Counted from the first letter of the stretch, positions 43,600 to 54,615 are shown. The stretch: 64,000 nt of DNA from an uncultured Lachnospiraceae bacterium (GCA_902762955.1 CACWQH010000008.1:1-64000), one strand, 5' to 3'. Made by a program: numbers and translations. The notes: generated from the sequence alone by a model not told the origin.

Positions 43600-44559
43600 T
43601 TACTCTTTAGTATCCTTAACAATCTCTGTGATAGAGGATGCAAGACCTGCTATGCTTGCTATCTCTGAAGGTATAATAAGCTTATTGGACTTGCCGTCTG
43701 CAGCCTTTTCAAAGGCTTCTAAGCTCTTTAATGTAAGAACAGCCTTCTCCGGTGCTGCCTCATTAAGATATCTGATACCGTCTGCATTTGCCTTCTGAAC
43801 AGCGAGAATAGCCTGAGCCTCACCTTCTGCCCTTTTGATTGTAGCTTCCTTGGTTGCCTCAGCTCTAAGGATAGCTGACTGTTTTTCTGCCTCTGCAGCA
43901 AGGATAAGAGATTCCTTCTGACCTTCTGCACGAAGGATTGCTGACTTTTTCTCACCCTCTGCTATAAGAATCTGCTCACGACGTTCTCTCTCTGCCTTCA
44001 TCTGCTTCTCCATCGCATCCTGAATGGCTGCAGGAGGGATGATATTTTTAAGCTCTACTCTGTTTACCTTGATTCCCCATGGGTCTGTTGCTTCATCAAG
44101 GGTAGCTCTCATCTTTGTATTGATTGTCTCTCTTGAAGTAAGTGTCTGGTCAAGTTCAAGATCACCGATTATATTTCTTAAGGTTGTTGCAGTAAGGTTT
44201 TCAATTGCCATTATAGGATTTTCAACACCGTATGCAAAAAGCTTAGGATCGGTTATCTGGAAAAATACAACCGTATCTATTCTCATTGTTACGTTATCCT
44301 TTGTGATAACCGGCTGTGGTGCGAAGTCCACTACCTGCTCCTTCAATGAAACTCTGTGTGCCACCTTATCAAAGATAGGCAGCTTCATGTGAAAACCAAC
44401 TCCCCAGGTTGACTGATAGGTTCCGAGTCTTTCCATAACGTACGCATAAGCCTGTGGAACAATTCTTATACAGCTTGCTACCACTACCACGACGATAAAC
44501 ACTAAGAAAAGTCCAAAAACCTGTCCTCCCGAAAGACCTGCCAATAAACTAACTCCCAT
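43600..44559 (-). CDS. SPFH/Band 7 membrane protein (QmcA/stomatin-like)
   Basis: The 319-residue protein has one N-terminal membrane helix (VFGLFLVFIVVVVVASC, 14-30), a Band 7 domain (ERLGTYQSTWGVGFHMKLPI to ELKNIIPPAAIQDAMEKQMKAE) and a long coiled coil with IL-(I/A)-AE repeats. Such proteins form large membrane rings and often partner with NfeD, encoded just upstream. AGGAGG precedes the ATG. Likely a membrane-organising scaffold at the cytoplasmic membrane. Confidence 0.93.
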   Translation of the reverse strand: MGVSLLAGLSGGQVFGLFLVFIVVVVVASCIRIVPQAYAYVMERLGTYQSTWGVGFHMKLPIFDKVAHRVSLKEQVVDFAPQPVITKDNVTMRIDTVVFFQITDPKLFAYGVENPIMAIENLTATTLRNIIGDLELDQTLTSRETINTKMRATLDEATDPWGIKVNRVELKNIIPPAAIQDAMEKQMKAERERREQILIAEGEKKSAILRAEGQKESLILAAEAEKQSAILRAEATKEATIKRAEGEAQAILAVQKANADGIRYLNEAAPEKAVLTLKSLEAFEKAADGKSNKLIIPSEIASIAGLASSITEIVKDTKE

Positions 44560-44606
44560 AATAAAATCCTCCTTTTAATAAATAAATTATTTTTAATTAA
44601 TAATAA

Positions 44607-45035
44607 CTACTTTTTTACAACAATAAGCTTAACTCCGCTTATGGAATCGACAATAACTTCATCATCCTTTTCGATTATCGAATCATCCTTGGAACGCGCT
44701 GTCCATTCCATACCGCCCAGCTTGACTTCACCTTCCGCCTTAAGATTATTAATTGTTTTTGTTACATATCCCGTTTTTCCAATAAGGCCTTCCACATTTG
44801 TCTTTTCAGGCTCTTTCATAAGATGCTTGACAGCAATAGGTCTTGTGAAAATCAAAAGTATAAGTGACACCGCAGCAAAACCAATTATCTGTATCATCCA
44901 ATGCAGATTGAAATATGCCATCAGCGCCGCAACAAGTGCACCTCCCGCAAACCATATAGTTGTCAGTCCCAAGGATATAATTTCCATAACAATCAGTATG
45001 GCTGTCACTATAAGCCAAATAACCATCCATGTCAT
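44607..45035 (-). CDS. NfeD-family membrane protein (short form)
   Basis: The 142-residue protein has about three to four membrane helices (MVIWLIVTAILIVMEII, LHWMIQIIGFAAVSLILLIF) and a C-terminal OB-fold domain (GLIGKTGYVTKTINN ... WTARSKDDSIIEKDDEVIV). GAGGTG lies 6 bases before the ATG at 45035, better than the GTG at 45044. It precedes the SPFH gene, the usual pair. Confidence 0.92.
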   Translation of the reverse strand: MTWMVIWLIVTAILIVMEIISLGLTTIWFAGGALVAALMAYFNLHWMIQIIGFAAVSLILLIFTRPIAVKHLMKEPEKTNVEGLIGKTGYVTKTINNLKAEGEVKLGGMEWTARSKDDSIIEKDDEVIVDSISGVKLIVVKK

Positions 45036-45125
45036 AACTATCACCTCACTTCATCTTATCCGCCGATTTTTGAAGTTCTTCAAAAACCATCACCAACAAA
45101 CAACTTAAAAATCAAATATTAAAAA

Positions 45126-47408
45126 TTAGTTTTCTTTATAATAATTTATAAGACATCCTGCAAGGATAATATCTCTTTCATCATCTGTAAGTGCTCCGAG
45201 TGTAAGACTTAACTCATGCATATCCTTATTCACAACATAAGCCTTTATTATATCCGACTTATTTTTTATAGCCTTTACTATATCAGGCACAAATATATAG
45301 TCGTCTATGTCAAATTTATAATCTTCTTCTATTACAAACGGAAGCATACCCCAGTTGATAAGATTTGAACGATATCTCTTCGTAGCATATTCCTTTGCTA
45401 TATTGGCCCATCCGCCAAGTACCTTCTGACAGGAAGCTGCCTGTTCCCTTGCAGAACCGTCACCCGGTTTAACCGCAAAGATTGTACTTCCGACTCCGGT
45501 ATTGTCATGGCATGCATCCGGAAATGTTTCCTTAACCTTATGCATAGCCTCCTTAAGTGAAGGATCTGCGGCTCCCATACATTCTCCGGCCTCACGCACC
45601 TTCTCAACCTTTTGAACCGCTTTAGCTCTTCCTACATATTCAGGATCTTTTCTTGAAAGTGTAAACTCAGCAAGACCAAGAGGATTTGATCTGTAGGATG
45701 AAGTTTCACCTGAAGGGATAAGCTCATCTGTTGTTGTAACCGGATCATTTATAACCGAGCAAACCTTAAGCATAAGATTTGGAGTTAAAGCTATCATTTC
45801 CGGCCAGTCCTTTATATTTGGACCAAATTTAATCTCTACTGAAGGATCAGCCTTTCCGACACCGTTATATACTCTGTTATCGTATATGGTTCTGTCAAAG
45901 AAATAAGTCTGTCCTTTGTATTCTACATCCAATTCGGTTGCTGCTGTAAGATAACCCTTATTGGCAGCTGTTGCAGCTATTGAACGTGCATCCATAAGTG
46001 CAACTGATGAAATCTGACCATTCTGAATCTTGGAACCTTCTCTGTTAGGGAAGTTTCTTGTTGAATGTCTAATACTAAATGCATTGTTGGCAGGTGTATC
46101 TCCCGCTCCAAAGCACGGACCGCAAAATGCGGTTTTTACAATTGCACCTGTCTGAATAAGATCGGCAAGCACACCATTTTTAGCAAGCTCCATATAAATC
46201 GGAGTTGACGCAGGATAAACGGATAAGCTGAATTCATCCGAACCTATGTATTTGCCTCTTATAATATCAGCTGCCTGACAGATGTTTTCAAATCCACCAC
46301 CGGCACATCCTGCGATAATTCCCTGTTCAACATAAAGCTTTCCGTCAACCACCTTATCCTTCAATGTGAAATCAACCTTGCCATCAAGGGAAACAAGTGC
46401 CTTCTTTTCCACATCATCAAGTATATCCATAAGGTTGGCTTTTAATTCTTCTATCGTATATACATTACTTGGATGGAACGGCATAGCTATCATAGGTTTA
46501 ATCTTGGAAAGATCAACATATACCACTCCGTCATAGTATGCAACCTCACCCGGAGCAAGCTCTTTATAGCCTTCCGGTCTGTAATGTGTCTCATACCATT
46601 TCTTAATCTCATCATCTGTCTTCCATATCGAAGAAAGGCATGTGGTTTCTGTAGTCATAACGTCAACACCGATTCTGAAATCAGCAGAAAGCTTATCAAC
46701 ACCCGGTCCCACAAATTCCATAACCTTATTTTTAACATATCCGGAGTTAAATGTAGCGCCAATAAGAGCAAGTGCTACGTCCTGAGGGCCTACTCCCTTA
46801 GCGACCTCACCATCAAGATATATAGCAACAACTCCCGGTTTTGCTACGTCATAGGTTCTCTTCAAAAGCTGCTTTGCAAGCTCGCCGCCGCCTTCTCCTA
46901 TAGCCATGGTTCCAAGAGCACCATATCGGGTGTGACTGTCAGAGCCAAGAATCATAGCTCCGCACTCTGCAAGCATTTCTCTTGCAAACTGATGTATAAC
47001 TGCCTGATGAGGAGGTACATAAACTCCACCATACTTCTTTGCACAGGAAAGTCCAAAAACATGATCATCCTCATTTATGGTTCCGCCAACCGCACAAAGT
47101 GAATTGTGACAGTTTGTAAGCACATAAGGTATAGGAAACTCTGTAAGTCCCGACGCTCTTGCAGTCTGTATAATTCCGACAAATGTAATATCATGAGAAG
47201 TCATTTTATCAAATTTAATCTTAAGCTGTTCCATGTTGCCGGAAGTATTGTGTGCCTCAAGGATACTATATGCCATAGTATTTTTTGAAGCGGCTTCCTT
47301 TGATGTGTTAATTCCCTTGCTTTCAAGTATTTTTCCGGCATCCTCGCTATCAGCCACCAGTTCAGTTCCGTTTATAAGGTATGCTCCGGTTTCATACAGT
47401 TTAACCAT
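45126..47408 (-). CDS. aconitase-family hydratase
   Basis: The 760-residue protein matches the aconitase family: [4Fe-4S] cysteines in [11 protein letters not shown] and [18 protein letters not shown], active-site stretches [12 protein letters not shown] and [10 protein letters not shown], and the C-terminal swivel with [11 protein letters not shown]. It probably interconverts citrate and isocitrate in glutamate synthesis; a related substrate cannot be ruled out. GGAGG lies before the ATG at 47408. No citrate synthase or isocitrate dehydrogenase is adjacent in the window. Confidence 0.93.
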   Translation of the reverse strand: MVKLYETGAYLINGTELVADSEDAGKILESKGINTSKEAASKNTMAYSILEAHNTSGNMEQLKIKFDKMTSHDITFVGIIQTARASGLTEFPIPYVLTNCHNSLCAVGGTINEDDHVFGLSCAKKYGGVYVPPHQAVIHQFAREMLAECGAMILGSDSHTRYGALGTMAIGEGGGELAKQLLKRTYDVAKPGVVAIYLDGEVAKGVGPQDVALALIGATFNSGYVKNKVMEFVGPGVDKLSADFRIGVDVMTTETTCLSSIWKTDDEIKKWYETHYRPEGYKELAPGEVAYYDGVVYVDLSKIKPMIAMPFHPSNVYTIEELKANLMDILDDVEKKALVSLDGKVDFTLKDKVVDGKLYVEQGIIAGCAGGGFENICQAADIIRGKYIGSDEFSLSVYPASTPIYMELAKNGVLADLIQTGAIVKTAFCGPCFGAGDTPANNAFSIRHSTRNFPNREGSKIQNGQISSVALMDARSIAATAANKGYLTAATELDVEYKGQTYFFDRTIYDNRVYNGVGKADPSVEIKFGPNIKDWPEMIALTPNLMLKVCSVINDPVTTTDELIPSGETSSYRSNPLGLAEFTLSRKDPEYVGRAKAVQKVEKVREAGECMGAADPSLKEAMHKVKETFPDACHDNTGVGSTIFAVKPGDGSAREQAASCQKVLGGWANIAKEYATKRYRSNLINWGMLPFVIEEDYKFDIDDYIFVPDIVKAIKNKSDIIKAYVVNKDMHELSLTLGALTDDERDIILAGCLINYYKEN

Positions 47409-47424
47409 GTTTAACTTCCTCCGT

Positions 47425-48846
47425 TTATTTATTTTCAAAAAGCATTATATAATCAAACGCATCCTCTATAGCTGCATTCTTTGAATTCTTAATTGTATAT
47501 GCGCTTGCATGCGCAAGTATTCCTGTTCTTACTGAAAGGTAATCTGCGTCACTTACTTCCTGTCCGTTGACATAGTAGCTTTCGCCAACCTTTTTACAAT
47601 CATCCTCTTCTGCAAGCTTTGAACCATCATAGGCTGTAAGCGCATAAGCCTCATCTCCGCCTCCTGATGCAGGAAGAGTTATAAGATATCCGTCATCACA
47701 TATATTAATTACATTATAATATCCGAGATGCTTGCACTTATTGCTGCTTACATTATAAACCTCACATCCGATATAAGCCATATCTATATCTGCTATGTCA
47801 AACAAAAACATCTCCGGTACATCATCATCGTTTATATCATACAGCAAAACAGTATTAACCGTATGTGCAGCCGATGCAGGAGCAAAGGATTCCATAAATT
47901 CAAGGTATACCTGCTGCCATTTTTCAAAAAGCTTATTTTCAGCAGCACTTGTATCTATTTCATCACCATAATATTTTTCTATGTTATCCATAAGCTCGAC
48001 AGCTTCTTTTTTATTATCGGAAGCCACAAGCTCATCTAATTTTTGTGGATAATACTCTTTTCCGGTTTCATACGCCTGAGTATATATATCCTCAAACAAT
48101 GCTTTATATCTTTCATCCCACTTGTCCACCATTACACCTGAGCTTTTATCCAGAACATCAAAATAATTATTGCTGTTCATATCTTCCTGAAGCTCCGAAT
48201 AGAGGTTTCTATACATAACAACACATCCTGCATTTGAAGCAATAACTCCTGCATAATCATACGCTTCATAATATGCATTATCTACAACAAGTGTACATAC
48301 CGCCGATATACCTTCACCGGTTATTTCTTCATTTAAAAAGCTTTTATACTTTTCATTTAAAAATGAAATCATAAGCTTTTCTCTGGTGGCATTGTCAAGT
48401 CTTTGCTTAACCAAATCAAGCTTTGGCTGAAGATTAAAGCTCGTATTGGTATCTCTGGCCATATCAGCCTCATAGCTTTCATTCAAAATTTTCTTAAATT
48501 CATTCGAAGCTACATCCCTGATATATCTATCTGCAATTTCATTGTTACCTTCGATTTCTCTTATCGCATCAAGTGATGCAACAGTTTCCTCGTAGGTTTT
48601 TTTACCGTCAATGTAATCCTGACATATGGTTGCCGCAAAATCATCAAGATAATCATATACCTTATCCTGACCATCTTCATTTAACATATCGAAATAGCCC
48701 TTTGTTTTTACGGCATCACCTTTTTCAATATTGACAAACACCATATTTCTGGCATAAAAAGGAAGCATAACAACAACGGCTCCGATTACTTCCAGCAAAA
48801 TAATAATCAAAGAAATTATTAAAAGCTTCTTCCAACCATTTTTCAT
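47425..48846 (-). CDS. membrane-anchored protein with VCBS/FG-GAP-like calcium motif
   Basis: I do not recognise a full family. The 473-residue protein has a membrane anchor at 7-30 ([21 protein letters not shown]). Residues 35-310 are helical. Near 345 is [15 protein letters not shown], similar to the calcium-binding loop DxNxDGxxE of FG-GAP/VCBS repeats, and [18 protein letters not shown] follows. It is likely extracytoplasmic. It is downstream of the TM protein at 48869 and overlaps no neighbour; aconitase starts 16 bases later. Confidence 0.68.
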   Translation of the reverse strand: MKNGWKKLLIISLIIILLEVIGAVVVMLPFYARNMVFVNIEKGDAVKTKGYFDMLNEDGQDKVYDYLDDFAATICQDYIDGKKTYEETVASLDAIREIEGNNEIADRYIRDVASNEFKKILNESYEADMARDTNTSFNLQPKLDLVKQRLDNATREKLMISFLNEKYKSFLNEEITGEGISAVCTLVVDNAYYEAYDYAGVIASNAGCVVMYRNLYSELQEDMNSNNYFDVLDKSSGVMVDKWDERYKALFEDIYTQAYETGKEYYPQKLDELVASDNKKEAVELMDNIEKYYGDEIDTSAAENKLFEKWQQVYLEFMESFAPASAAHTVNTVLLYDINDDDVPEMFLFDIADIDMAYIGCEVYNVSSNKCKHLGYYNVINICDDGYLITLPASGGGDEAYALTAYDGSKLAEEDDCKKVGESYYVNGQEVSDADYLSVRTGILAHASAYTIKNSKNAAIEDAFDYIMLFENK

Positions 48847-48868
48847 AGTTTTTCTCCTAATCTGTTAT

Positions 48869-49549
48869 CTATTCTTCAACTTCTTCAGCATCTGTGGCAG
48901 TTGCACCATATGGTTTAAGGAGTTCATCCAGCTCGTCCGAATCAGTGGATGAAGAAAGCTCCGGATAATCAAGCTGCTTATCAGCCTCCCCGGACTTTAT
49001 ATAATAAGGATTTAAAATAATAAAATAAACCATGACTCCGATTAAAGCCATGCCAAGTATCGCCAGAATAAGTGTAAATATTCCGCCGCCCTTGTAAGGA
49101 ATCTTTTCTCTTTCCTCTTTTATAACATCATTTTTCTTATAACCGTTATCTTCAAAAATCTGATCAAGAATTGCTTCTCTTTCGATATGCTTTTTAAATA
49201 AATCCTTTTCTTTTTCTTCAGGTTCTTCCTCTTCTTCCGGTTCATCCGGTTCTTCAGAAACTTCATCTGAATTGTTATTATTTGATGATGTTTCCGATGC
49301 TTCATTGTTAGTATCATTATTATCCGTCATATCCGCCTCATCATCTAAATCAGCATCATCGGCACCGGTCGTATAAGCCTCACTATTATCGTAAGAACCT
49401 GATTCATCAGCTTCAACATTATTATCAGCATAATCAGAAGCATCCTCAGAGGTTTCCTCATATTCTTCTGTTACTTCATTATCAAGCTCCTCAAAAACCT
49501 CTGCTGATTTTTTCTTTGATCTTTTTTCTTTTTTATTTTTTCTACTCAT
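48869..49549 (-). CDS. acidic low-complexity protein with one membrane helix
   Basis: The 226-residue protein starts basic (KNKKEKRSKKK), then has about 100 residues rich in Asp, Glu, Ser and Asn, and a single membrane helix near residue 160-182 (GGIFTLILAILGMALIGVMV). A short extracytoplasmic tail follows. Disordered acidic regions like this are common in Lachnospiraceae surface proteins. GAGGAG precedes the ATG. It lies between the por operon and the anchored protein at 47425. Function unknown. Confidence 0.65.
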   Translation of the reverse strand: MSRKNKKEKRSKKKSAEVFEELDNEVTEEYEETSEDASDYADNNVEADESGSYDNSEAYTTGADDADLDDEADMTDNNDTNNEASETSSNNNNSDEVSEEPDEPEEEEEPEEKEKDLFKKHIEREAILDQIFEDNGYKKNDVIKEEREKIPYKGGGIFTLILAILGMALIGVMVYFIILNPYYIKSGEADKQLDYPELSSSTDSDELDELLKPYGATATDAEEVEE

Positions 49550-49573
49550 GTTATTCTCCTCAAATAAGAGTAA

Positions 49574-50506
49574 TTATCTTGCACACTTATAAAGAAGCTC
49601 TTCCCATCTTCTGTCTACCTCTTCCTGATACTTCACAAGAAGTTCTTCATTTTCAGGTTTGAAAAGATGCTTAAATCTACCCTGCGGTCTTAAGAAGTCT
49701 TCTATAGGAAGCTTCTTTTTCGGCTCATAATTAAGAATCCATCTGCCCTCTATAACCTCAAACAAAGGCCAGTAGCAGGTTTCAACCGCAAGCTTACATA
49801 TCTTCATTATATCAGCAGTCTCATATCTCCAGCCTCTCGGACATGGTGACATGACATTTAAGAATGCTGCACCCGGAGTGTAGATTGCTCTTTCCGCCTT
49901 CTCATACAAATCCTTCATGGTTCCGATAAGTGTAGATTGTCCCACATAAGGGATATCATGATTAGCTATAATGGATGCAAGATCTTTACGATTCTGCATC
50001 TTACCAACAGAATTCTTACCTACAGGTGTAGTGGTGGTATCCGCATACATAGGTGTAGCAGATGAACGCTGAATACCTGTATTCATATATGCACCGTTAT
50101 CATAGCATACATAAACAAGGTCATGATTTCTCTCCATGGCACCCGATAAGGACTGAAGTCCTATATCATAAGTACCACCGTCACCACCAAAGGTAATGAA
50201 CTTATAGTTATCCTTTATCTTACCCTTTTTCTTAAGAGCATAATAAGCTGTCTCAACACCTGAAAGAGTTGAGCCTGCATTTTCAAATGCATTGTGAATA
50301 TAGCTGTCCTCCCAGGCAGTATATGGATACATAAAGCTTGATACCTCAAGACAGCCGGTAGCATTACCTATAACTGCCTTATCTTCAGGCTTTAACGCAC
50401 GAAGAACTGTTCTTACGGTAATCGTACCGCCACAGCCTGCACACATTCTGTGACCGGGAGCAAGACGTTCCGGTTTACTCATTACTTCTTTAAAATTAAA
50501 TGCCAT
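49574..50506 (-). CDS. porB: pyruvate:ferredoxin oxidoreductase, beta subunit
   Basis: The 310-residue TPP-binding subunit has MCAGCGGTI and C-x-E cluster ligands (NATGCLEVSS), the TPP motif FGGDGGTYDIG ... CYDNGAYMNTGIQRS, and MSPCPRGW. It is the last of four genes porC-porD-porA-porB. In Clostridia the single-chain enzyme is more common, so this four-subunit form may serve pyruvate or another 2-oxoacid. GAGG precedes the ATG. Confidence 0.95.
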   Translation of the reverse strand: MAFNFKEVMSKPERLAPGHRMCAGCGGTITVRTVLRALKPEDKAVIGNATGCLEVSSFMYPYTAWEDSYIHNAFENAGSTLSGVETAYYALKKKGKIKDNYKFITFGGDGGTYDIGLQSLSGAMERNHDLVYVCYDNGAYMNTGIQRSSATPMYADTTTTPVGKNSVGKMQNRKDLASIIANHDIPYVGQSTLIGTMKDLYEKAERAIYTPGAAFLNVMSPCPRGWRYETADIMKICKLAVETCYWPLFEVIEGRWILNYEPKKKLPIEDFLRPQGRFKHLFKPENEELLVKYQEEVDRRWEELLYKCAR

Positions 50507-50522
50507 CTCGTTTTACCTCCCA

Positions 50523-51704
50523 CTACTGTCTAAGTCCGATATACTTAAACTGTTCTATCTCTTTGTTACCGTTCATTATATCGATAAGCTCTTCAAATAC
50601 ACCCTCGGCTGCTTCAACCGTATAATCACGACCGCCGATTCCATAGAAATAATTAATTGCGGTACAATTTGATTTCGCATCATAAAGAGCTGATTTAATC
50701 TCTGAACCAAGCGGTCCTCCGTAAGCAGAAAAGCTCTCTGCTCTATCAAGTATAGCTGCATACTTCACATTTTTCAAAGCTTCTGCAATCTCTTCTCCCG
50801 GGAAAGGTCTGAATACTCTTATCTTAAGAACACCTGCCTTAATTCCGTTCTCACGAAGCTTATCAACAGCCTCCTTGGAGGTACCTGCCGCAGAACCGAT
50901 TATAACGATTGCCACATCGGCATCAGAGGTCTTATATTCCTCAAAAAATCCATAGCTTCTTCCTGATATGGCCTCGAATTCCTTGGCTACATCAAGGATA
51001 ACCTTTTTGGCATTTTTCATAGCCATTCTCTGGTTATATTTTGTCTCCATATAAAAAGGTGAATTGGCATAAGGTCCCACCGCCATAGGCATCTCACTGT
51101 TTAAAAGATAGTTTTCAGGATTATATTCACCAACAAAATTCTTTACAACCTCTGTTTCCAGAAGCTCGATATTTTCTACTGCATGACTTGTGATAAATCC
51201 GTCCTGACATGCCATAAAAGGAAGCTTTACATCAGGATGCTCGGCAATCCTGAAGGACTGGATGAAATTATCATATGCCTCCTGATTATTTTCAGCATAA
51301 ATCTGAATCCAGCCTGAATCTCTTGCACCCATACTGTCGGAATGGTCGCAGTTTATATTGATAGGTCCTGTCAAGGCTCTGTTTACAAGTGCGAGAACTA
51401 TAGGAAGCCTGTCCGAAGCGGCAACGTATAGAATTTCCCACATATAAGCAAGTCCGCAGGAAGATGTTGCGGTAAGAGCTCTTGCCCCCGCCGCACTTGC
51501 TCCTAAAGCAGCACTCATCGAGCTGTGCTCTGACTCAACAGGTATAAATTCCGTATCCATCTCACCGTTTGCAATAAATGTAGAAACCATCTGCGGTATC
51601 TCTGTTGAAGGTGTAATAGGGAAGGCTGCCATAACATCCGGATTAATCTGCTTGATTGCATAGGAAACAGCTTCATTTCCTGACATTCTTTCACGAATAG
51701 ACAT
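50523..51704 (-). CDS. porA: pyruvate:ferredoxin oxidoreductase, alpha subunit
   Basis: The 393-residue subunit has the N-terminal NEAVSYAIKQINPDVMAAFP, the substrate/CoA region EFIPVESEHSSMSAALGA and ALTATSSCGLAYM, and a C-terminal region with VFRPFPGEEIAEAL. It takes pyruvate to acetyl-CoA with ferredoxin reduction together with the other por subunits. It starts right after porD with 1-base spacing. Confidence 0.95.
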   Translation of the reverse strand: MSIRERMSGNEAVSYAIKQINPDVMAAFPITPSTEIPQMVSTFIANGEMDTEFIPVESEHSSMSAALGASAAGARALTATSSCGLAYMWEILYVAASDRLPIVLALVNRALTGPININCDHSDSMGARDSGWIQIYAENNQEAYDNFIQSFRIAEHPDVKLPFMACQDGFITSHAVENIELLETEVVKNFVGEYNPENYLLNSEMPMAVGPYANSPFYMETKYNQRMAMKNAKKVILDVAKEFEAISGRSYGFFEEYKTSDADVAIVIIGSAAGTSKEAVDKLRENGIKAGVLKIRVFRPFPGEEIAEALKNVKYAAILDRAESFSAYGGPLGSEIKSALYDAKSNCTAINYFYGIGGRDYTVEAAEGVFEELIDIMNGNKEIEQFKYIGLRQ

Positions 51705-51705
51705 A

Positions 51706-52014
51706 TTAGATTCCCTCCTTCATAGTTATTGCGCCAAAGCTGCAGGCCTTTTCACATATGCCGCAGCCCTTGCAGTGATCCAAATCAAAATCCTGTCTCT
51801 TACCGTCCTTAACCGCTATACAGCTGTCAGGACAAACAGGTGTACAAAGTAAGCACTGTGTACATTTATTCCAATCTATAACAGGTGTCTTTACTCTCCA
51901 CTCACCGGTGTGAAACTCTCTGGCACCGCCTCCGCCATATATCTGATTGCCCGGTGTAATGTCATAATACGGACTCTTTTCATTTATTTTTGATAAATCT
52001 GATGCCTGTGCCAT
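51706..52014 (-). CDS. porD: pyruvate:ferredoxin oxidoreductase, delta (2x[4Fe-4S]) subunit
   Basis: The 102-residue protein carries two ferredoxin clusters, CTQCLLCTPVCPDSC and CKGCGICEKACSFG, which pass electrons to ferredoxin. It starts directly after the porC stop. Confidence 0.96.
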   Translation of the reverse strand: MAQASDLSKINEKSPYYDITPGNQIYGGGGAREFHTGEWRVKTPVIDWNKCTQCLLCTPVCPDSCIAVKDGKRQDFDLDHCKGCGICEKACSFGAITMKEGI

Positions 52015-52587
52015 TTATTTCACCTCCTCAAATGCCATCTTAAGAGCATTCATATTTCCTTCTATAACCTCAGGCTTCTTTGCAAATTTATGCTTATATG
52101 AAGCCTCCATCTCTGACAGGAATACATCCTTATCCATTATGTCCGCAACCTTAACTATCGCTGCAAGCATAGGCGAATTAGGAAAATACTTTCCAAGTGT
52201 TTCCATGGAAACCTTGTGTGCATCTATTGTATATACCCTGCCCTCATAGCCTTTAAGAAGCGGTATAATTTCCTTCTTGTCCTGAGTGGTATTGATTACT
52301 ATAGCACCGTCCCTGCTAAGTCCCTTGGTAACATCTACCGAATGAAGCAGCGTTTCATCAACAACCACAACAAAATCCGGATTATATATATTGGAATGAA
52401 CTCTAATCGGCTTATCCCCTATTCGGTTATATGCCGTAATCGGTGCGCCCATTCTCTCAGGTCCGTATTCCGGAAAACCCTGAACATACATACCTGTATT
52501 AAATGCCACATCCGCCAGAAGCAAAGCTGCCGTCTTAGCTCCCTGGCCACCTCGTCCATGCCATCTGATTTCAATACTCTTATCCAT
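52015..52587 (-). CDS. porC: pyruvate:ferredoxin oxidoreductase, gamma subunit
   Basis: The 190-residue subunit has the family start EIRWHGRGGQGAKTAALLLA, FPEYGPERMGAPI and VVVVDETLL. It is first in the por operon; GAGGTG precedes the ATG, and two promoters lie upstream. Confidence 0.96.
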   Translation of the reverse strand: MDKSIEIRWHGRGGQGAKTAALLLADVAFNTGMYVQGFPEYGPERMGAPITAYNRIGDKPIRVHSNIYNPDFVVVVDETLLHSVDVTKGLSRDGAIVINTTQDKKEIIPLLKGYEGRVYTIDAHKVSMETLGKYFPNSPMLAAIVKVADIMDKDVFLSEMEASYKHKFAKKPEVIEGNMNALKMAFEEVK

Positions 52588-52621
52588 GTGTAAATCACCT
52601 CATAAAAAACTATATTTCCCT

Positions 52622-52741
52622 ATTATAACAATTTGGATTAATTTACCAAACAAAAGCGTTCACTATCACGCTAAGCAAGCACAACCAACCCTGCTATCTG
52701 ATAAACCTCTTTATTATATACTAAAAAACGTCAAAATTCAA
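52622..52741 (-). promoter_or_regulatory. tandem promoters of the por operon
   Basis: On the minus strand, P1 is TTGAAT (52736-52741), 17-base spacer, TATAAT (52713-52718). P2 is TTGGTA (52644-52649), 16-base spacer, TATAAT (52622-52627). P2 leaves a short leader. No clear operator is seen. Confidence 0.68.
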
Positions 52742-52825
52742 ACTTTATTACAGCAATCCACTTTTTTCCAAAAATTACCACTTATTTTCACGCAAAGGCA
52801 TATGCTATACATAAAGTCAACTATA

Positions 52826-53611
52826 CTATCCAAGTGCAACATCAAGTATCATCATAAGTACAAAGCCTACAGCAAAACCTATCGTTCCTATATTTGAGTG
52901 TTCTCCCTCGGCAGACTCAGGTATAAGCTCCTCGACTACGACATAAACCATAGCTCCTGCCGCAAATGAAAGCATATATGGCATAATTCCAATCATATAC
53001 TTTGAAAGTCCAATCATAAGAAGTGCACCGACAGGTTCAACCGCGCCGGAAAGCATACCGTATATAAAAGATTTCATCTTGCCTGTACCTGCCGCACAGA
53101 CAGGCATGGATATAATCGCTCCCTCCGGAAAGTTTTGGACTGCTATACCTATCGCAAGCGCAAGTGCTCCCATAAACGTAATTGTGCTGTCGCCTGCGAG
53201 CATACCTGCGAAAGTAACTCCCACAGCCATACCTTCCGGTATATTGTGAAGAGTAACCGCCAGTATGAGCATGGTTGATTTTTTAAGATTGGCTTTCGGT
53301 CCTTCTGCTTTTTCCTCATTTACATGAAGATGCGGTATAATCCTGTCAAGCACCAGAAGGAAAAGAATTCCTATCATGAAACCAACTGCCGCCGGCACAA
53401 AAGCAAGCTTGCCCTTTCCATCATCCTCCGCCATGTCTATAGCCGGTATCAGAAGTGACCATACCGAAGCGGCAATCATAATACCTGCTGCAAAACCCGA
53501 AAGAAGCTTTTGCAAATTTAAATTCAGCTCCTTTTTCATAAAGAATACGCATGCAGCACCCAAGGTCGTTCCCATAAAAGGTATACATAAAGCACATAAA
53601 ATCTCTCTCAT
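52826..53611 (-). CDS. ZIP-family metal transporter
   Basis: The 261-residue protein has about eight membrane helices and the ZIP metal motif LHNIPEGMAVG in helix IV with FPEGAIIS in helix V. A short His-poor loop (HLHVNEEKAEG) lies between helices III and IV. It moves zinc or iron inward. The ATG at 53611 has GGAGA at good spacing; the longer frame at 53626 has no site. It stands alone between the por operon and DUF3137. Confidence 0.93.
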   Translation of the reverse strand: MREILCALCIPFMGTTLGAACVFFMKKELNLNLQKLLSGFAAGIMIAASVWSLLIPAIDMAEDDGKGKLAFVPAAVGFMIGILFLLVLDRIIPHLHVNEEKAEGPKANLKKSTMLILAVTLHNIPEGMAVGVTFAGMLAGDSTITFMGALALAIGIAVQNFPEGAIISMPVCAAGTGKMKSFIYGMLSGAVEPVGALLMIGLSKYMIGIMPYMLSFAAGAMVYVVVEELIPESAEGEHSNIGTIGFAVGFVLMMILDVALG

Positions 53612-53675
53612 TTTTACTATCTCCATTTTTACAAATTACGGCTGATTATAACATACTTATTCATTTTTTGCCAAT

Positions 53676-54545
53676 TTATGCATAAAGTGAAAGGGTATTT
53701 ATAATATCAACTATAACCTGCATATCATTGTTTATCTTATTTATCTCTTCGAGATACTCAACTTTTTGATTGTAATTATGATCAAACGCATCTGATTTCA
53801 TATTAATTGCAACAAATAATTTATTGCCCATAAGGTGTACCGCCACATTTCCGTATCTTGCATTTAACGCCTCTATCCTCTCCATCATCTGAGGTGTCAG
53901 AAAATAAAATGCGTCATGGTCATAAAAAGCATCTGTTTTGAAAATCTTATTGAACATGCTGCTTTCAAGCTTAATATTTTTATTTTTTGAAGATGCCTTA
54001 TACATAAAAGTATTTGACAAACACCTTACCGACGCCACATTTTTATACGGAAAATCAAATGCAAACATCCTTCCTTTAAAATAAGTTGTTGTATGGGAAT
54101 TCTTTCCGGAAGTATGATATTGAACCGTTACATCTGCCTGTTCAAAATGTATGCCATTATAATCGGCGGAAAGGTAATCTTCAGTATAAAAGCGGTTTCC
54201 AAGCTGAACAAGATTAAACATCCTTACTGCATCCTGGGTAAAGCCGCTCTCCCACATATAATTTACATTTTGAAAATTCTGGGAAAGAGCCTGAACCACA
54301 AATGTCTGCTTGTAAAGCTGTTGAAACTCTTTTTTCACATTACGCATCTTATTCAAATAAGGTATAGAAACTATAAAAAAGAAAACCATAAAAAGCTGAG
54401 CAAAAGTCAAAAGTCTCGGATCAAAAACAGATGCCAGCATACCTATAATAATCCAAAGTGCTACAGGCACTATAATAATATATACCTGTGATTTTATTTT
54501 TTTTCTTAATTCTTCAAGCTTATTTATAGTATCATAAATCCCCAT
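53676..54545 (-). CDS. DUF3137 membrane protein
   Basis: The 289-residue protein has two N-terminal membrane helices (YIIIVPVALWIIIGMLAS, FAQLFMVFFFIVSIPYL) followed by a soluble domain typical of DUF3137 (YNGIHFEQADVTVQY, FKGRMFAFDFP, FYFLTPQMMERIEAL, NKLFVAI). GGAGG precedes the ATG. It follows the LtaS-like gene by 70 bases in the same direction. The function is not known. Confidence 0.87.
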   Translation of the reverse strand: MGIYDTINKLEELRKKIKSQVYIIIVPVALWIIIGMLASVFDPRLLTFAQLFMVFFFIVSIPYLNKMRNVKKEFQQLYKQTFVVQALSQNFQNVNYMWESGFTQDAVRMFNLVQLGNRFYTEDYLSADYNGIHFEQADVTVQYHTSGKNSHTTTYFKGRMFAFDFPYKNVASVRCLSNTFMYKASSKNKNIKLESSMFNKIFKTDAFYDHDAFYFLTPQMMERIEALNARYGNVAVHLMGNKLFVAINMKSDAFDHNYNQKVEYLEEINKINNDMQVIVDIINTLSLYA

Positions 54546-54615
54546 TTTGTATCCCCTCCAAATTTATTGATTCTCAAATACATTTTCCTGTTTCGGTATT
54601 TAAATAATCGTCTCT

